Shown: positions 34,068 through 46,735 of the stretch, piece after piece | How the letters are laid out: the number at the start of each line of letters is the position of its first letter | Position numbering within the stretch: the stretch's first letter is position 1 | NCBI RefSeq assembly: GCF_030253575.1 | Contig: NC_080557.1 | Location: 43,662,501-43,726,500 of the forward strand | Source: Rhododendron vialii | Taxonomy: Eukaryota; Streptophyta; Magnoliopsida; Ericales; Ericaceae | DNA: 64,000 nucleotides | Reading direction: 5' to 3' | Translations under genes and position numbers: made by a program | The notes under the pieces: generated by a model | What the model saw: the letters and a program-made list of their open reading frames with translations, nothing else | Told to the model about the DNA's origin: nothing | Database searches by the model: none

Positions 34068-35741
34068 TCTCATTCTTATCGTTGATATTTCTTGTTTGGT
34101 TTATCTGCGGTGCTCTCCAATCTTGTCTTGTTCACATCGGGCAATAGCTCGACACATGATGCCGGGTTTTCATAGAGTTTTCTGTGCTTGGGTCGTTGGG
34201 AGCTTATTGGAGGCTGTTGGGTGTCAACTGGTTAGAGGTGTTGGTTTTTTTTTTTTTTTTTTGCTTTTTATGTTCTAGCATATGCTTTAATTTTTTCAAT
34301 AACGGCTGTTTGACTTTTTTCTTTTCTTAATTCGCACTGTCAATTTCCAGGTTGTTGTTCTCTTTCTTCTTCTATAGCTCATAGCCACCATTGGCTTGAA
34401 TCCATTATCAAGATCACCTCTTGAATGCGTCACAATCGCCGATGTCATTCGATCTTTCCCGGCATGTTTGTTTATATCATCAATTTCCAACTGTTTGCTT
34501 GCAGTCACCGAATTTTGTATCCCATTATTTGACCTTCTCTAGTCTAGGCTAAGATTTTAAGGCAATGAATCATCGCTACGAGAACCACAACCACAGTATG
34601 TAGCTTGTCACCCTCAGGTTGCATGAGAAACCCTAACATCTTTCAAATTTTTCATCACAATGGAGGCAATTGTTCTTATGATTGGTTTTTCATATTTTTT
34701 TTTTATGCAGTAAGATAGATGCGTGTTTTTGTTAGTACTATAATAGTACAGTAGCTGCTTACAATGAAGTTGTTTTTTTTTTAATTGTTACTTCCATTTA
34801 TATTGATAAATTTCTTGTCATTCTCTCATAAAAAAAAATAGGAGCATTAGGCATCTTTAATAGCCACCAAAATGGTTCATCTTCCCTTCCATTTCCCCTT
34901 ACATAATTGTTTGCAATTACCACAATCTGATTCTGTTAGACTCGTAGTAAACCAAAATGCCAAAAAAGGAACCGAAATAAAGGAAAACAAAGGAACAAAG
35001 AAAGCGGGTAATAAAAATACCTATAAAATTAAGGATCTGAAAACAACCTGACTATTTGAACAGCAAATGTAAACAACCTGACTATTTGAACAGCAAATGT
35101 GCCCAGATTATAGTATATGGGGCCCACTACGTCTCTCATACCGTGATCTGTGCACATTTACGTAGTGAACCCCACACCGTGATCTGTGTTCATATTTGTT
35201 GTGCAGTTTTAGACTTTCTGATCTGAAAAAAGTCATATTATTGAGTTCTAAATTTCCACACAGACACAGACAAATCACAAATACCATTACCTTAAAAAAG
35301 AGAACTTTTAGAGCACGTGATAATGGCCCCGTGTTACCGAGTAATTATTCAATGCTACGAGGCACCGTCACATGGTGCTTCATTCTCCTTCTCTGCCGCA
35401 CATTGCAGTAGGATGCACACACTTTTTTTTGGGTTCCACCACAATGCCTCGGGGCCGCCAGTGGTGGTGCCCTTGGGCATTGAATAATTTTTTCCTCCAT
35501 TCCCACGTGTTTTCACAACTTACATTACATATTTTAATTAACAAGTTAGTAAAATGAATATTAGGGCAGCACTTCAGTGGGTGCGCGTCTACCTTAGCTT
35601 GTGTCTGCCAATCCTAACAAAAATACACCCCTTAAATCACAACAAAAAAAAAACAAAAATTCACTAAAACTAAAAAACATCATTTCCTAATTTCTTTATC
35701 TTTTTCCCTTTTTTTTTCCCTGTTTTCCTCAATCCTAATAA
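34068..35741. other. Intergenic DNA with one short duplication, no gene seen
   Basis: A 30-bp unit starting AAACAACCTGACTATTTGAA is tandemly duplicated at about 35042-35101. Otherwise AT-rich with no supported frame. The end of the stretch is probably the 3' flank of the glutaredoxin-like gene. Confidence 0.5.
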
Positions 35742-36467
35742 TCAGACGGTTAATAAACAAGAAGGGCACCTGATCAGACCGTTCTCATTACACGCTCCAC
35801 ACGTCCTGAATCCACTCTTTTCCGTGTAGCATTTATGGCTCCCGCTGCACTCGTCGCAGAGGATAAATCTGTACCCGCCGCAGACCTCGCAGACAACCCC
35901 GGGATCCGCCGCCGGCAATTTTCCGACAACCTTCTTCAGCTCGCCGACCTCGTGCAGCTGCTTGACCTCCTCGGCCCCGCCGAAATATCTCCCCCCGATA
36001 AAAACCCTAGGCAACGTAATTTTCCCCTTGACTTTATCAGCCAGGATCCCCTGCAACTCGTCCATGAATTTGTAGTCCATGGATACGTCTCGCTCGTCGA
36101 TCGACACGCGGAACCCGCGCAGGATCGATCGGACGGCCTGGCAGTCCTCGAACGTCGAGCGGACGACGCGGAGGCTCGTGAAGTAGACAATTATCCGGGT
36201 CTCCGCGCCGGGGACGTAGATCGGCGGCTCGGGTTGGGTTTCTGCCGGGGCGGCATTGAGCCTGGGCGCGTTGAGGTGAGTCGACCAGGCACGGAGGAGC
36301 GAGTTGGCGAGGCGGACGCGGTGGAAGATGGAGGGTTGTTTCGGCTGCTTCGGGGGTCGGTCGTCCGCGGCGGCGCAGAGGTGCTGGATGTCTTTGAACG
36401 ATGACGTGGCGAAGTGCGACGGCGAGGCGCGGGCCCGGCCCGGGGGGTTTGCCCGCTGTAGCCACAT
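35742..36467 (-). CDS. Glutaredoxin-like protein with C-terminal cysteine-rich (CxxC) zinc domain
   Basis: Intronless, 241 codons. Residues 91-184 form a thioredoxin-fold glutaredoxin domain: RIIVYFTSLR strand, then the conserved LPRVFIGGRYFGGAEEV (152-168) with the cis-proline and glutathione-contact GG. The expected CxxC/CxxS redox pair after the first strand is missing; the loop reads TSLRVVRSTFEDCQ with a single distal Cys. Residues 193-237 carry four CxxC pairs (193/196, 204/207, 223/226, 234/237) plus Cys213, suggesting zinc binding. This domain pair defines the plant family related to animal GRXCR1, of unknown biochemical function and probably not a classical oxidoreductase. The N-terminus is Pro/Ala/Arg-rich with no clear targeting signal. 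It could be a scaffold or metal-binding protein. Confidence 0.9.
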   Translation of the reverse strand: MWLQRANPPGRARASPSHFATSSFKDIQHLCAAADDRPPKQPKQPSIFHRVRLANSLLRAWSTHLNAPRLNAAPAETQPEPPIYVPGAETRIIVYFTSLRVVRSTFEDCQAVRSILRGFRVSIDERDVSMDYKFMDELQGILADKVKGKITLPRVFIGGRYFGGAEEVKQLHEVGELKKVVGKLPAADPGVVCEVCGGYRFILCDECSGSHKCYTEKSGFRTCGACNENGLIRCPSCLLTV

Positions 36468-36512
36468 GAGGGGAGGGATTTGGGGTTTGGAGCCAGAGGT
36501 AATAGATACAGA

Positions 36513-36760
36513 TATATGGAGAGAGAGAGAGAGAGGAGAGGAGATGAAAAGGGGGGGGTCAGGGGAGGGGGAGGGTTTGGGCGGGGGTCAGGTTTTATTG
36601 GATTGGAGGAAATGGATTTTTACTTTATTGGTGAAGGAATTGAAAAGTTGAGGAAAAGGGTGAGAATAGGGGGACCGGGGAGGTTAGGGAGGTTGTTGAG
36701 TTAGTTAGAGAGAGAGAGAGAGAGAGGGGGAGGGGGAGGGGGAGGGGGGAGGAGAGAGAG
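36513..36760 (-). repeat. GA-rich tracts upstream of the glutaredoxin-like gene
   Basis: GA runs at about 36515-36540 and 36700-36725, followed by a GGGGGA repeat to about 36757. On the coding strand they read as CT, likely in the 5' leader and core promoter. Confidence 0.8.
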
Positions 36761-36829
36761 GGTGGTTAATGTTTTGCTTTAATGAAAGAGAAGAGATGAG
36801 ATTAGAGGTCCTTAATGGTAGTACTGGCA

Positions 36830-37423
36830 TTTTGCATGGACAATGGCTCTTCATCTAATCATCAGTTTATGATTCAAGCCTAATCATCTTATCCTATGTT
36901 GAAAATTGCAGCAACACTTTGAAGCTTCTTTTGGATCCACAGCTTTTATTGCCTCTTTTACTGGTGGGGGACTCTTTTAAAGTTTACGTATTAGTCACTC
37001 AATGAGAAACAACAACAATTGCAAACAAAACGAAACGAAAAAATTAATGAGATAATCGGAGAGGTGAAGCTACAAAACAAAAAGAAACTGTGAAAAGCGA
37101 GGGCAAAAGTCTCGTCCCTGGAACTGTATTAATTGTACTTGAGATTAAGAAAGAAAGATTAGCCTCTCTTTGTCTTCTTTCTTCTTCCTAAAAACCTACG
37201 AGGATAGGATCTACTTAATTAGGGACAATGAACATGTGTCAGTTTCTCTCCTTGGACCATACCCTATCTCGAACTAGTTTTCACTTTATAATCCATCTAA
37301 TTGAATTTCTGACCCAAAAAAACACTTTATCATCCATCTAATTAATCGCATAAGGACATCCAAATGTTTTCCCAAGCACCAATGCCATTCCTCTTTCTAT
37401 TACTAGGACAAGGACATGAGAAA

Positions 37424-37454
<31 letters not shown>

Positions 37455-38371
37455 AAAGGGACGAAGACCAACTACTATCAAGGCCACAATCACTGCGGAA
37501 AGTAAAAAAAAAAAAAAAGGAACCCTAGGGAAAAGTGGGAACTGGACCACGTTGGCATTGGAGACAAGATATGTTGGTAAAAGGTAAAGATAAGATGATT
37601 GTTCGTATCATACGAGTGGATTCTGAAAAGTTTCATGTGTCCGGTCTGAACAGCACAGATAAATTAAGTGGAGGCGTGTGATTGTGAACCAACTCTCAAA
37701 CACCACCGCATGCTTCCCATCTCAGCTTCTATTCTTCAAGAACAAACAACCCCCATTATTCTCTTCTTTAGCTGTGGACCATGAGCTTGGCCCAAGCCCG
37801 ACACGCATCGGCCCAAGCCTGCTTGAACATTTCATTTGCTCAAACTCAAGATGCTCTACGTAACACTGAAGAACAGTATAACATACAAGCCTGCTTTTTC
37901 GTTACAGGTATGCCAAACAAAAGATAATGTGAACATAAAAAAAATGATCATTGCATGACATGAAAAGGAAAAAAACAACCCTAACACTGAACCTGAGATT
38001 GCAAAATTCACAAAATGATAGGAAGGGCGCACTATATAGTCAGTCACCTGGTACTCCGAATTCCAACGAGAATAGAAGCTAAATGTCAGAGCAACCAAGG
38101 GCGAAACTCCGAAAGTAACTCGAAACAGTTCAAAGATGGACAAACATAGAAAACAGATAATGCCCCCATGATGCAGATATATGCATGATACACAGATAAC
38201 TAAACAATCAAACAGAGGCCACAACAACTTGGGTTATTAAGTGCTAACTCTCATATTGTGTATGTAATATGGTCATGTGCTGAAAACAACCATTGAAGAC
38301 CGTGTCAATATTGCATGGTCATCCTAAAGTTTCTGGGTGATGGACATGAAAGGTATTGAGTTCACGAAGTA
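36830..38371. other. Intergenic DNA, no gene seen
   Basis: Includes a 28-nt G homopolymer (37427-37454). The last few hundred bases are probably the 3' untranslated region of the E1 gene. No supported frame. Confidence 0.5.
37427..37454. repeat. G homopolymer of 28 nt
   Basis: Uninterrupted G run. Its length should be regarded as uncertain in any assembly. Confidence 0.95.
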
Positions 38372-41300
38372 CTAACGGAAGTAAATGGAAAGCTGAGGGA
38401 TGTCAATGTCATTATCTTCATCATCCTCACAAGCCACCACAACATCAAAGTGATTCCGATATGGAGGGAGTTCCAACTTAGCTACTTCCCTAGCCAAATC
38501 CACCATCTTCTTGTCCATCCTATCTCTGTGCCGAGGGAACATGCTATTGTAAAGCAAGCAACTCCCACATGATATACTATATGCATTCAGCCCCTTGTCA
38601 GAAAGCCATTTGAGAAGTCCCCTCAAAGTAGGATCGTCTTTCACAATCCACCTGTCCCACACAGTCCAGCTCGTGTCCTGGTGCTTTATGACCTTAGGCG
38701 GGACCGGCTCTGCCATGGAGAATAGAGGGAGTGCCAGGTTGGCAAATGTGTTCCTATAGTCCTCCACTTTGTGCCTTCCTTCTAGAACCTTGTACAGCTC
38801 TAGGCAGACCAGACCTGTGGCCATTGCTGTGGAGGTTGCAATTGCAGGGATAATCCTTCCGGCAATGAGTTTGGCTCTCAGCCCGTCAACTTCAGGAATA
38901 CTGTAATTTCTAGCCCTCATGTTAGCAAGCCCAGCTATTAAGTCCATATGGTAGTTCGTATCATCATCCTGCATATACACACAAAATTAGTTTTACCAAT
39001 ATGTACTCCCTCCTTTCCATATTCTTGGCGATTTCTTAGCTTCCATGCCCTTAAATTGAATCAACAAATAATATATTACTGTGAAAAGATCGATATCTTC
39101 CAACAATCAAACAATTTCAATCAGTTTTCGCAGACAAAGTCAAACAAAGTTTTCAAAAACAAAAGAAAAAGAATAGAATAAAACGAGTTTGTTTAGATCT
39201 CCAGAATAGTGAAAAGGAACCAAGAATAGGGGAAGGATGTAGTATTTTTCAAATGGAAAAACATATTACAGAATGAAAGATGGATAGAGAGAGAAACCTT
39301 CTCAAACTGAATTGGTTTCATCCTAAACCCAGGATGCAGACTATTCCGGCACTGTTCTAGCTTCATGATTAGTTCATCGATGACTGCTGCATCATCTATA
39401 GATGCAGTGGAAAGGCTAGTAGCCTTCTCATCGGTCACAATTTTCACATCTTTCTTGGGTTGAAATTCAGGGACTACCACCCTATCAACACCTTCAGCCA
39501 ACTTGCTAGGGTTCTTGGCCCAGTCGGGAATTGGAATGCCAAATGTCTCTGCTCTTAGTATTGATCCTGCTATAATGAAATGGAGGTGGCTGAGATCAGC
39601 AGTAGAGAGTTGCAACGGCTGGGGGAAGCGCTTAGGAGCCGACCAAAATGGAGCCCCAGTACTGGTCGCAGCATCTTCAGGAAAAGTATAGATCAACTGT
39701 TTCACACGGTTGCCAAAGTAATCTTCAAACCTAGACACCAAAAAAGGGAGATAAGTGTCAGAAACAGAACATTACCCCATTGTTAGTACCCCACCGACTA
39801 GGAAAATCTCCAATATTACTACCCGTTTTAAGGGCATTTTTATAATTGGACCCATCATAATTAATATAACTGCCCTTAGTGACTTATGGTTGAACTCTGG
39901 ACGAGCACAGGTAATGCAGTGGATCATGAAAATCGAAGAACAAAATAACAAGACCAGTACTGAAGGTAAGTACTTTAGACGAGCCCAGGTAATGCAGTCT
40001 TGAAATGTTTTGCATCTTTCTCTGTCAAGGCACTCCAGAACCCGTTCCAGGTTGTCTCTGGCTTGAGCATCACCAGCATTCCTCATAGCAGAGGTGTACT
40101 CAATTGGATTTGAAAGGAAAGCATTCACTTCTGCTGGGGTTTTCTCAAGCAAGCCTTCAAACTCTGATCGAGCCCATGTCAAGCAGTGGTCAATGTTGTG
40201 AGGGAAAGAGTGAACCGTGCACATAGGTGCTTGCTTCTCGGGTGGATCTCTTGAGGCACCATAGTTTTCAGTCAGGTGAGGAATTACCATCTGTGTGTTA
40301 CACTTTGCACCAAGGGTTCCTGATTCAAGAAGTGGCTTCTGGAAATACAAGCATCTCTGATCAACATAAAGCCTGGCATTGACATTGTCCAGTGCATTAA
40401 CAACAACACTTAGATTCTCCCAGAAGGTATCATCGAATACATTCTCGGTCTCAGTGCCCACACGGTTCTGCAGAGCCTCTATATGGAAACAAGGATTTAT
40501 TGCTGAAGCAGCAGAAGCAGCAACAGTAGATTTTGCCTGCCCAATGTTCCAATCACGAAAGAGAAACTGCCTACTGAGGTTACTCTTCTCAATGATGTCA
40601 TCATCAGTAATTGTCAGCTTCCCTTGGTCGCCACATGACACTCCCATCAGAACCAAATTCTTTAGAAACTCGCAGCCAAGTGCACCAGATCCTACAACAA
40701 ACACTTGAGCATCCTCCAGTTTCTTCTGCAGTTTCAACCCGAAAACTGAAATCTGAGCATCATACCGGCTATTCAATGGTCTGAAATCCTCAGGTTCTAG
40801 AGGCTCCGTGGGAAGTGATTCAACTGAGTCGAAGTAAAAGAACTGTACAGACATGATGAGGTAAATAATTTAGGATCAATTCGACAAAGTATACACAAAT
40901 CAGACTTGCTAACAAACATAAAAAGAAAACAAGATCTTGATGACATTAGTAACCTGATAAAGCGGATGAAATTTTCCAGAGCATGCCTTCATAACCTCCT
41001 GTCCCACTATACCACCAAACATGGCAGCCATGGGGTTCAACACTGCTCGGGCACCAAAAGCAAAGTACCGCAAAAGTTTGGGACTGATATCTTCGACTTT
41101 CCCATCTCCCAAGCCATCATTGATGCAGGTAGCCATTGATATCAGCTTCTTCGCATCCTCTTCTGAGCCAGCAACAGGGAAGCGTCCCAGTGCAGAAATA
41201 AATTTGTCGAGCGCTTGGAATGCCAAGTGCAACAGAGGTGGTCGGTCAAACTTGGAGAAATCGCTGAGAAGGAAATCGCCTGGATCCTTCAGAGCTTCTC

Positions 41301-44300
41301 TCAAAGGCTTAAAGTTCAATATCTTGGGCTGCTTCACCTGTGTGACAATACCACCTTTCTCATAGATACCATAGTTCGTAGTGTCCTCTTCAAGAGTGAA
41401 CGAGTAAGGCCTCGCATTTTTTATCTTTCTTGGCTTTCCGTCATTGAGTTCTGTCATTCCCCTGATTTCAGAAAACATAACAAGATCCCCATCCTGGAAC
41501 TCGAGCCTTTCATCATCAACACACGACACAAGTGCAGAGTCATCATTACTGACAGATGCAATGATACCTGTGTGTGGTTCCTCACCATCAACATCAAAAA
41601 CAGTAAACTCAGGCCCGAAATCGCAAAATACACTTCCAAAGAGGCCTCTAACTTCAGCCTTGATGAATGCAATAGGAGGCTGGTGAACATGGCAGTAATC
41701 ATTAAACTCGATGGCTTTCTCTTGGTTAATGTCAGTAAAAACCACAGCCTGCCACACCAGAAAATATATAAGGTTCACCTTTTACCTATACAAATCCGAC
41801 AAGGAGCAATCTGCTCACTATATATGCACGTCCTTTCAGAAAATGTCTAACAAGAGTAACCCCCAAAATTAAAGAATAAGCTTCAATTCTAGAAGCAGTC
41901 TAAAACTACAAGCATGCAAGCCCGAAGAACTTCAGCAAAGGAAGAAAATGACAGATAGTAGATGGGTTACCATGACCTAAAGAAGATAACAGGGGGCTAA
42001 AACTCTTATAAAGTGATGCATCAAATAGCAAGAAAAAATTTCCCATAAGGAGTCATCTAGTTTGGAAAATTGAACATAAATAATAAGAACCATTAATGGC
42101 AGGACTTGGAAAGAATCCCCATGCATTTTTCTTTTTCAACCCATAGAATCACGTTAGTGGGTTTGAGTCGGTTAGACAATTTCATATTGGTTACGAAAAT
42201 GGCTTAGTTTGTTAGTGAGATACAAATGTGCCAACAAATATTCGTTGAACTCCAGAATACATAGGATGCTATAAGCGAAAGATTCTATCCAACTAAAAGA
42301 CATCGATCAATTCAAAACCATTTTGAGATGATGCGACTTCAAAATTGCAAAGTATCTTTCCATTTGTGCAGTGAAGACTTAAGTCACCACTTCGGGGGAA
42401 GTCAACCAAAACCATGAGTGATGAGACTGAATATTTGAAAGAATATTTAACATAGTTTTCACTATGTTCCTACAGAGTACTCCCTCCGTCCCATTTTGTT
42501 TGTCCATTATTCCTTTTGTCTCTTTTGTGTCTATTGCCTATATCTTTCAATGTGGATCTTGAAAAATATGCAATATGGATCTTATTTTATAGATTTTAAT
42601 TTGAGACAAAAGGAATAATGGAAAAATAAAATGGGACAGAGGGAGTAATTACTAATTAGACGCCTCATTAAACATGAATAGAAGAGCCATTTTGGTTGCC
42701 CAAGCAGTGAAATCAATATAACAAGGCAGACAGCCTTCCAGAAACATGGAGGTTTCAATAAGTATGAGAAAACAGGGCCAAACAGAACATTGAAAAGGAG
42801 TATTCAGACACTGCTTTTATACTGCACATAACAGAAGAATTCAAGATTAAGAACATAACAGAAGAATTCTTTGCTTTGATTTGTGCAAAAGGGCCTTTTT
42901 CTTTTGTTCCTGGCTGGGCTTGTTCAGTACCTAGCCAGGCCTTGTACATGCAGTTCATAAGCAACTCAATGGCTAACAAGATTTTTAACAGTGAACCAAA
43001 TTTCTATACTACATATTACTGAAACTAAAGGAACATAATTAATCTACATTTTAATGAATCAGTGAGGTAGAATACAGAGTAAATTGGGGTACCTGGAAAT
43101 CAGAAAGTTTATCTTTCGTCAATTCCGTGGTTAAAGTAGAAACGACCACAGCGTTGTTAAGGTCCTGCAACTTTTGAACAGATGCAAGAGCTCTGTTCTT
43201 ACCAACATCATTCTCCGAAAAAATGAAATTGCTGGACAAATCCCACAACTCCACTGTTCCCTCATCATGCAATGTGACAGACTTGACACCAGCAAGTACA
43301 AGGTTCTTCGCTGCAAGGGGAATACAATGATATTGCACAAGATCACAAACTCAAATCCATGGTCTTTTAACATACTAACAATTCTTTCCAAGGAACCATA
43401 TCCCCATCATAGGTTGTGAAGAATAATAATTAGCATGTGCGGAAACTATACAATACAAAAGTAGATCCCCGAAGGACAGGCAACAAGATAGAACAGAAAC
43501 AATCCACTATTTTACGACGGTAGTGAAGAAATAGACCATAATAAACTTACATGGGAGAACAAAGTAAATACGATGCATAAATACACAAGTGATATTCCAT
43601 CTTCAATATTTTTTTCATTAAGTGTACTTACTACCGACCAACCAGTCACCTTTCCTTCTTACTTCCCTCACTCTAAGGTTAGCTTGACTTCCTTTACTAT
43701 CTAGTTTATGTGACTTGCCTTATTGATTAGGGAGTCGTTATAACAGAGACCTCCTAAAGAAAAGAGTGATTGTCCACTCTACATGATTCAATGATGATTA
43801 CCCCTATCTACATCTGGGGGGTGCCACAGAACTAGTGTAATCACCACAAGATTGACAGGCATAACACAATTACTAAAGGAAGCAACAAAAGGCACACCAA
43901 TTCCGGCAACTATACAACAAAGACCAAGGAACTCTGTGAGCAAGAAAGAAAGAACAAAAACTAGTTAAACAACCAAGCAAGCAATCCAACAATATAACAA
44001 AAATAGAGCTAAATAACATCCAATAACAATTTGTATATCATGCACAAGTTTGGAATTCCAACTCAGCACTATCAAACTATTAGGGGTGCAAACGAGCCGA
44101 ACGGAGCCGAGTTTCGTAGTGTTTGAGCTCGGCTTGTTTACTTAACGAGCCTAAAACTTGAGCTCGGCTCATTTGTAAACGAGCCTAGCTAATTTACTTA
44201 ACGAGCCTATGTAAACGAGATGAGCTTTTGAGTGTCGAGCTCAGCTTGTTTAGTAAACGAGCCTAAAACTCGAGCTCGAGCTAGATTACTAAACGAGGCA

Positions 44301-44801
44301 AGCTGAGCCACGAGCTGCTAGTGAGCAGCTCAGCATGTGTGGGATCAGTACCGGAATTAGTGCAACTGCGGTATCACGTAAACCTTTCTACGATCAGCAT
44401 CACAACATTCACCACACCACAAAACTACAATAACATCAGTAATAAATAATCTGAAACCTGCTGTTAAATTAACGGAGAGACGTACCGATTTCAGCTCCGA
44501 GGCCTTGCATCCCAGAGATTAGTACATTAGAGGCGAACAGCCGCCGCATCGTCTCGCGTCCGTACACCGCCAGCTGACGGCTGTGCAGATCCTCGTCGAT
44601 CTCCTGCATATTTCCGTTTCCCAACGCCATATCCAAAACACCTCTACGGTCAATCCTCTCGCTTCTAATACTATCCCCGACGCTGTTTATGTCCTCCGTC
44701 GAGCAATCGATCCGATGCTTCTTGACAAGGCCCTCGCTATCACTGGAATCGATTTCTGTTACTACTTCTTCTTTACTACTAATTCTCTTTTTAGGAAGCA
44801 T
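38372..44801 (-). CDS. UBA1: Ubiquitin-activating enzyme E1
   Basis: Six coding exons on the minus strand: 44801-44486, 43310-43093, 41748-40954, 40842-39974, 39730-39298 and 38968-38372. All introns are GT-AG and the exons sum to 3228 nt, 1075 residues, the normal plant E1 size. E1 adenylates ubiquitin with ATP and loads it as a thioester before passing it to E2s. Visible: the N-terminal inactive adenylation half ([20 protein letters not shown] onward), the ATP-binding GSGALGCE (about 494-501) with [19 protein letters not shown], the catalytic Cys651 in PMCTVHSFP, and the C-terminal ubiquitin-fold end [21 protein letters not shown]. The start at MLPKKR is preferred; an in-frame upstream ATG at 44966 would add 55 hydrophobic residues, but that stretch looks like a leader intron ending in TTTCAG. 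Introns hold a hAT fragment and a Stowaway MITE. UBA1 and UBA2 cannot be separated here. Confidence 0.96.
42478..42647. mobile_element. Stowaway-type MITE inside an E1 intron
   Basis: Ends CTCCCTCCGTCCCATTTTGT and the complement of AAATGGGACAGAGGGAG with TA at both borders. About 166 bp, non-coding, in the intron between the second and third coding exons. Confidence 0.85.
44081..44330. mobile_element. Truncated hAT-type element inside the first coding intron of E1
   Basis: Begins TAGGGGTGCAAACGAGCCGA, a typical plant hAT end, and continues with repeated AACGAGCC and GAGCTCG words. The right inverted end is missing, so only a left portion remains. Confidence 0.6.
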
Positions 44802-44817
44802 AAAGTGCAACAACTTC

Positions 44818-45033
44818 CTGAAAGCGGTCAAACAGAGAAATATAAACGGAAACCTAAGATTAACCAGAGACATGATTCGGCTATTACGATTGAAACGCTT
44901 GTTGTACAACAATCCGAGAACGATCGGTGCTGCTGCCACGAGCATGAGCCTCGTTGACAGTTTCATTTACGAAAATCGAATAGAGAGAAAAGGAGATTAT
45001 TCTAGAGAGAGAGAGAGAGAGAGAGGGACGTAC
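44818..45033 (-). other. Probable 5' leader intron of the E1 gene
   Basis: On the minus strand a donor-like ATCG/GTACGT (GT at 45033-45032) and an acceptor-like CGCTTTCAG (AG at 44819-44818) frame a T-rich segment containing a CT tract (45003-45026). Splicing would join a non-coding first exon to the exon that starts just before MLPKKR. Inferred from signals only. Confidence 0.5.
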
Positions 45034-45129
45034 CGATTGGAGCAGCGGTGCGGGGATTGATGCGATGAGAGAGAGTGAGGAGAGGGGGGCGGAGTGGTGA
45101 GCTGTTGGTTTTGGCATCGGGCGAGTGGT

Positions 45130-45465
45130 GGTGGTTGGTTAGGCTGGGGGAGAAGTGTGGAGATGCGGAGGGAGAGAGAGAGTGAGGGGGGGCAAGGGGT
45201 ATTTATGGGCTTGGGTTTTACGTATTTGGGTTTTTGTTGGGCTGAAAGGGGAGATGGAAGTCGGTCGAAGGCTGATGAGAGGTGACCGTTCAACCGAAAC
45301 CGATGAGAAGAGTCAACACGGCAAGGCAGGCTAAACGACATCGTAGGACCTGTAGAAGTCATTTGTCTAGTGACTGCGTCAGAAATAACGAGTAGCGGGC
45401 ACATTGAAAACACAAACTCAAGGGAGGGAAAATCTATAACAATTGATACCGCAATTTAAACTTTT
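45130..45465. other. E1 upstream region
   Basis: Probable promoter and first-exon area, with a GA tract near 45173-45184. No other gene is visible. Confidence 0.4.
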
Positions 45466-46735
45466 TTCGCAAGAGCATCCACACCACGCTAGCTATTTCT
45501 CACTTAAAATTATACTGTAGTAACGAGCTAAATGTGTAAAATGAGCTCACATCAGCCTCTTTAGTGGTGGAGATCACTTGCCAAAATTTAGATTTTGTAA
45601 CGGTGTTTCTTTATCTCAAGCGAGCCCCGTTCACCAATTAAGGAATATTTTATTAATTTTCAATCCGGTACTTTGTCTCTTCCAACCCTTTTTTCTTTCT
45701 AAATTGAATTTTACGAATTTTAAAACAGCTCTTACCGATATCGAATTGAGCTAATTTTTTTCAAAAATTTATAAAAAAAAATAAAATTAAGAATGATTTG
45801 CAGTTTGAATCATCTTTATAAAACTCGTAGTGGGCTCCGAAAAAAACATCAATTTATTGCCTATTTGTAGTACCCCAAACAAGGCTCTTGGCAAGAAATA
45901 TTTAATTGAGTAGAGAATAAGAGTAAACAATATTTTTAATAGAATGGCTTTCATATAGAGAGTGTGATATAATAGACATTTTAAAAGTGAGTAACTAAAG
46001 TAATAAAGCGAGTTTTTAAGGCATAATTTGGTCCAAAATCCAAAAAGCCTGATGTAGCTTTTTAAACTAAAGCAATTTGGTCCAAAATCCAAAGGCGTAA
46101 TTTGCATCTACATCTCCGTCTCTACTCCCTCTTATAAACTAAAGTAGCAAGCCAACCCTCCAAAAAAAACCCCAAACCCGTGTTATCAGCCTCTTAGAAA
46201 ATAGCCTCAGGGAGTAGCAAGAGATACAGTTCCTCGTGTATTTCAACGAGGAACTATTCACTCGCGTTAGTGAGAGATCCATTTCTTTCTATCAGAGTAC
46301 CTCAACGAGGCCAAGGAATTTAGAGCAGCTCGGACGAGGAAGAAAGGGGGCCGAATAGAGGAAGAGCAGGATGGGGAAGAAGCAGAGGGGACAACTTACC
46401 AAGAGACTTTGGGATTTTGTAGAGAAAGTGACGTCCATAGAAGTTCCGAACCCAAACAAAACCTCTATACTCTGTAGGCATGTAGAGAGGAAAGTAAGAG
46501 AGAGAAGGTTTTTCTTTTTCTTTTTTTAATTTGGGAATTGAGCTTGGTTTGCTGCTTTGCTTTTTATTTTTTTAGAATAAAAAATGATAGTTTTAATGGG
46601 ATAGTGTTAATATAGAGAGTCTGATACAGTAGACATTTTAAAAGTGGATAGCTAAAGTAATAAAGTAGCTTTTAAAGGTGTAAATTGATCCGAAATATAG
46701 AGAAGCTGATGCGGATTACTGTAAGAACACTAGCA
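45466..46735. repeat. Repeat-derived DNA with a diverged direct duplication
   Basis: ATAGAGAGTGTGATA followed by AGACATTTTAAAAGTG near 45955 recurs diverged near 46613, each copy continuing with CTAAAGTAATAAAG. A GAGCATCCACACC word at about 45473 resembles the start of common plant MITEs. Between the copies (46190-46520) lies a purine-rich stretch of unknown origin. Confidence 0.4.

Noticed and set aside
35835..36651. Long plus-strand frames opposite the glutaredoxin-like gene
   Set aside because: Shadow frames of a GC-rich gene; only the minus-strand frame carries the glutaredoxin and CxxC signatures.
39772..39973. Extension of the E1 frame beyond the coding exon into hydrophobic sequence
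   Set aside because: The family sequence continues at 39730 after a GT-AG intron, so the extension is intronic read-through.
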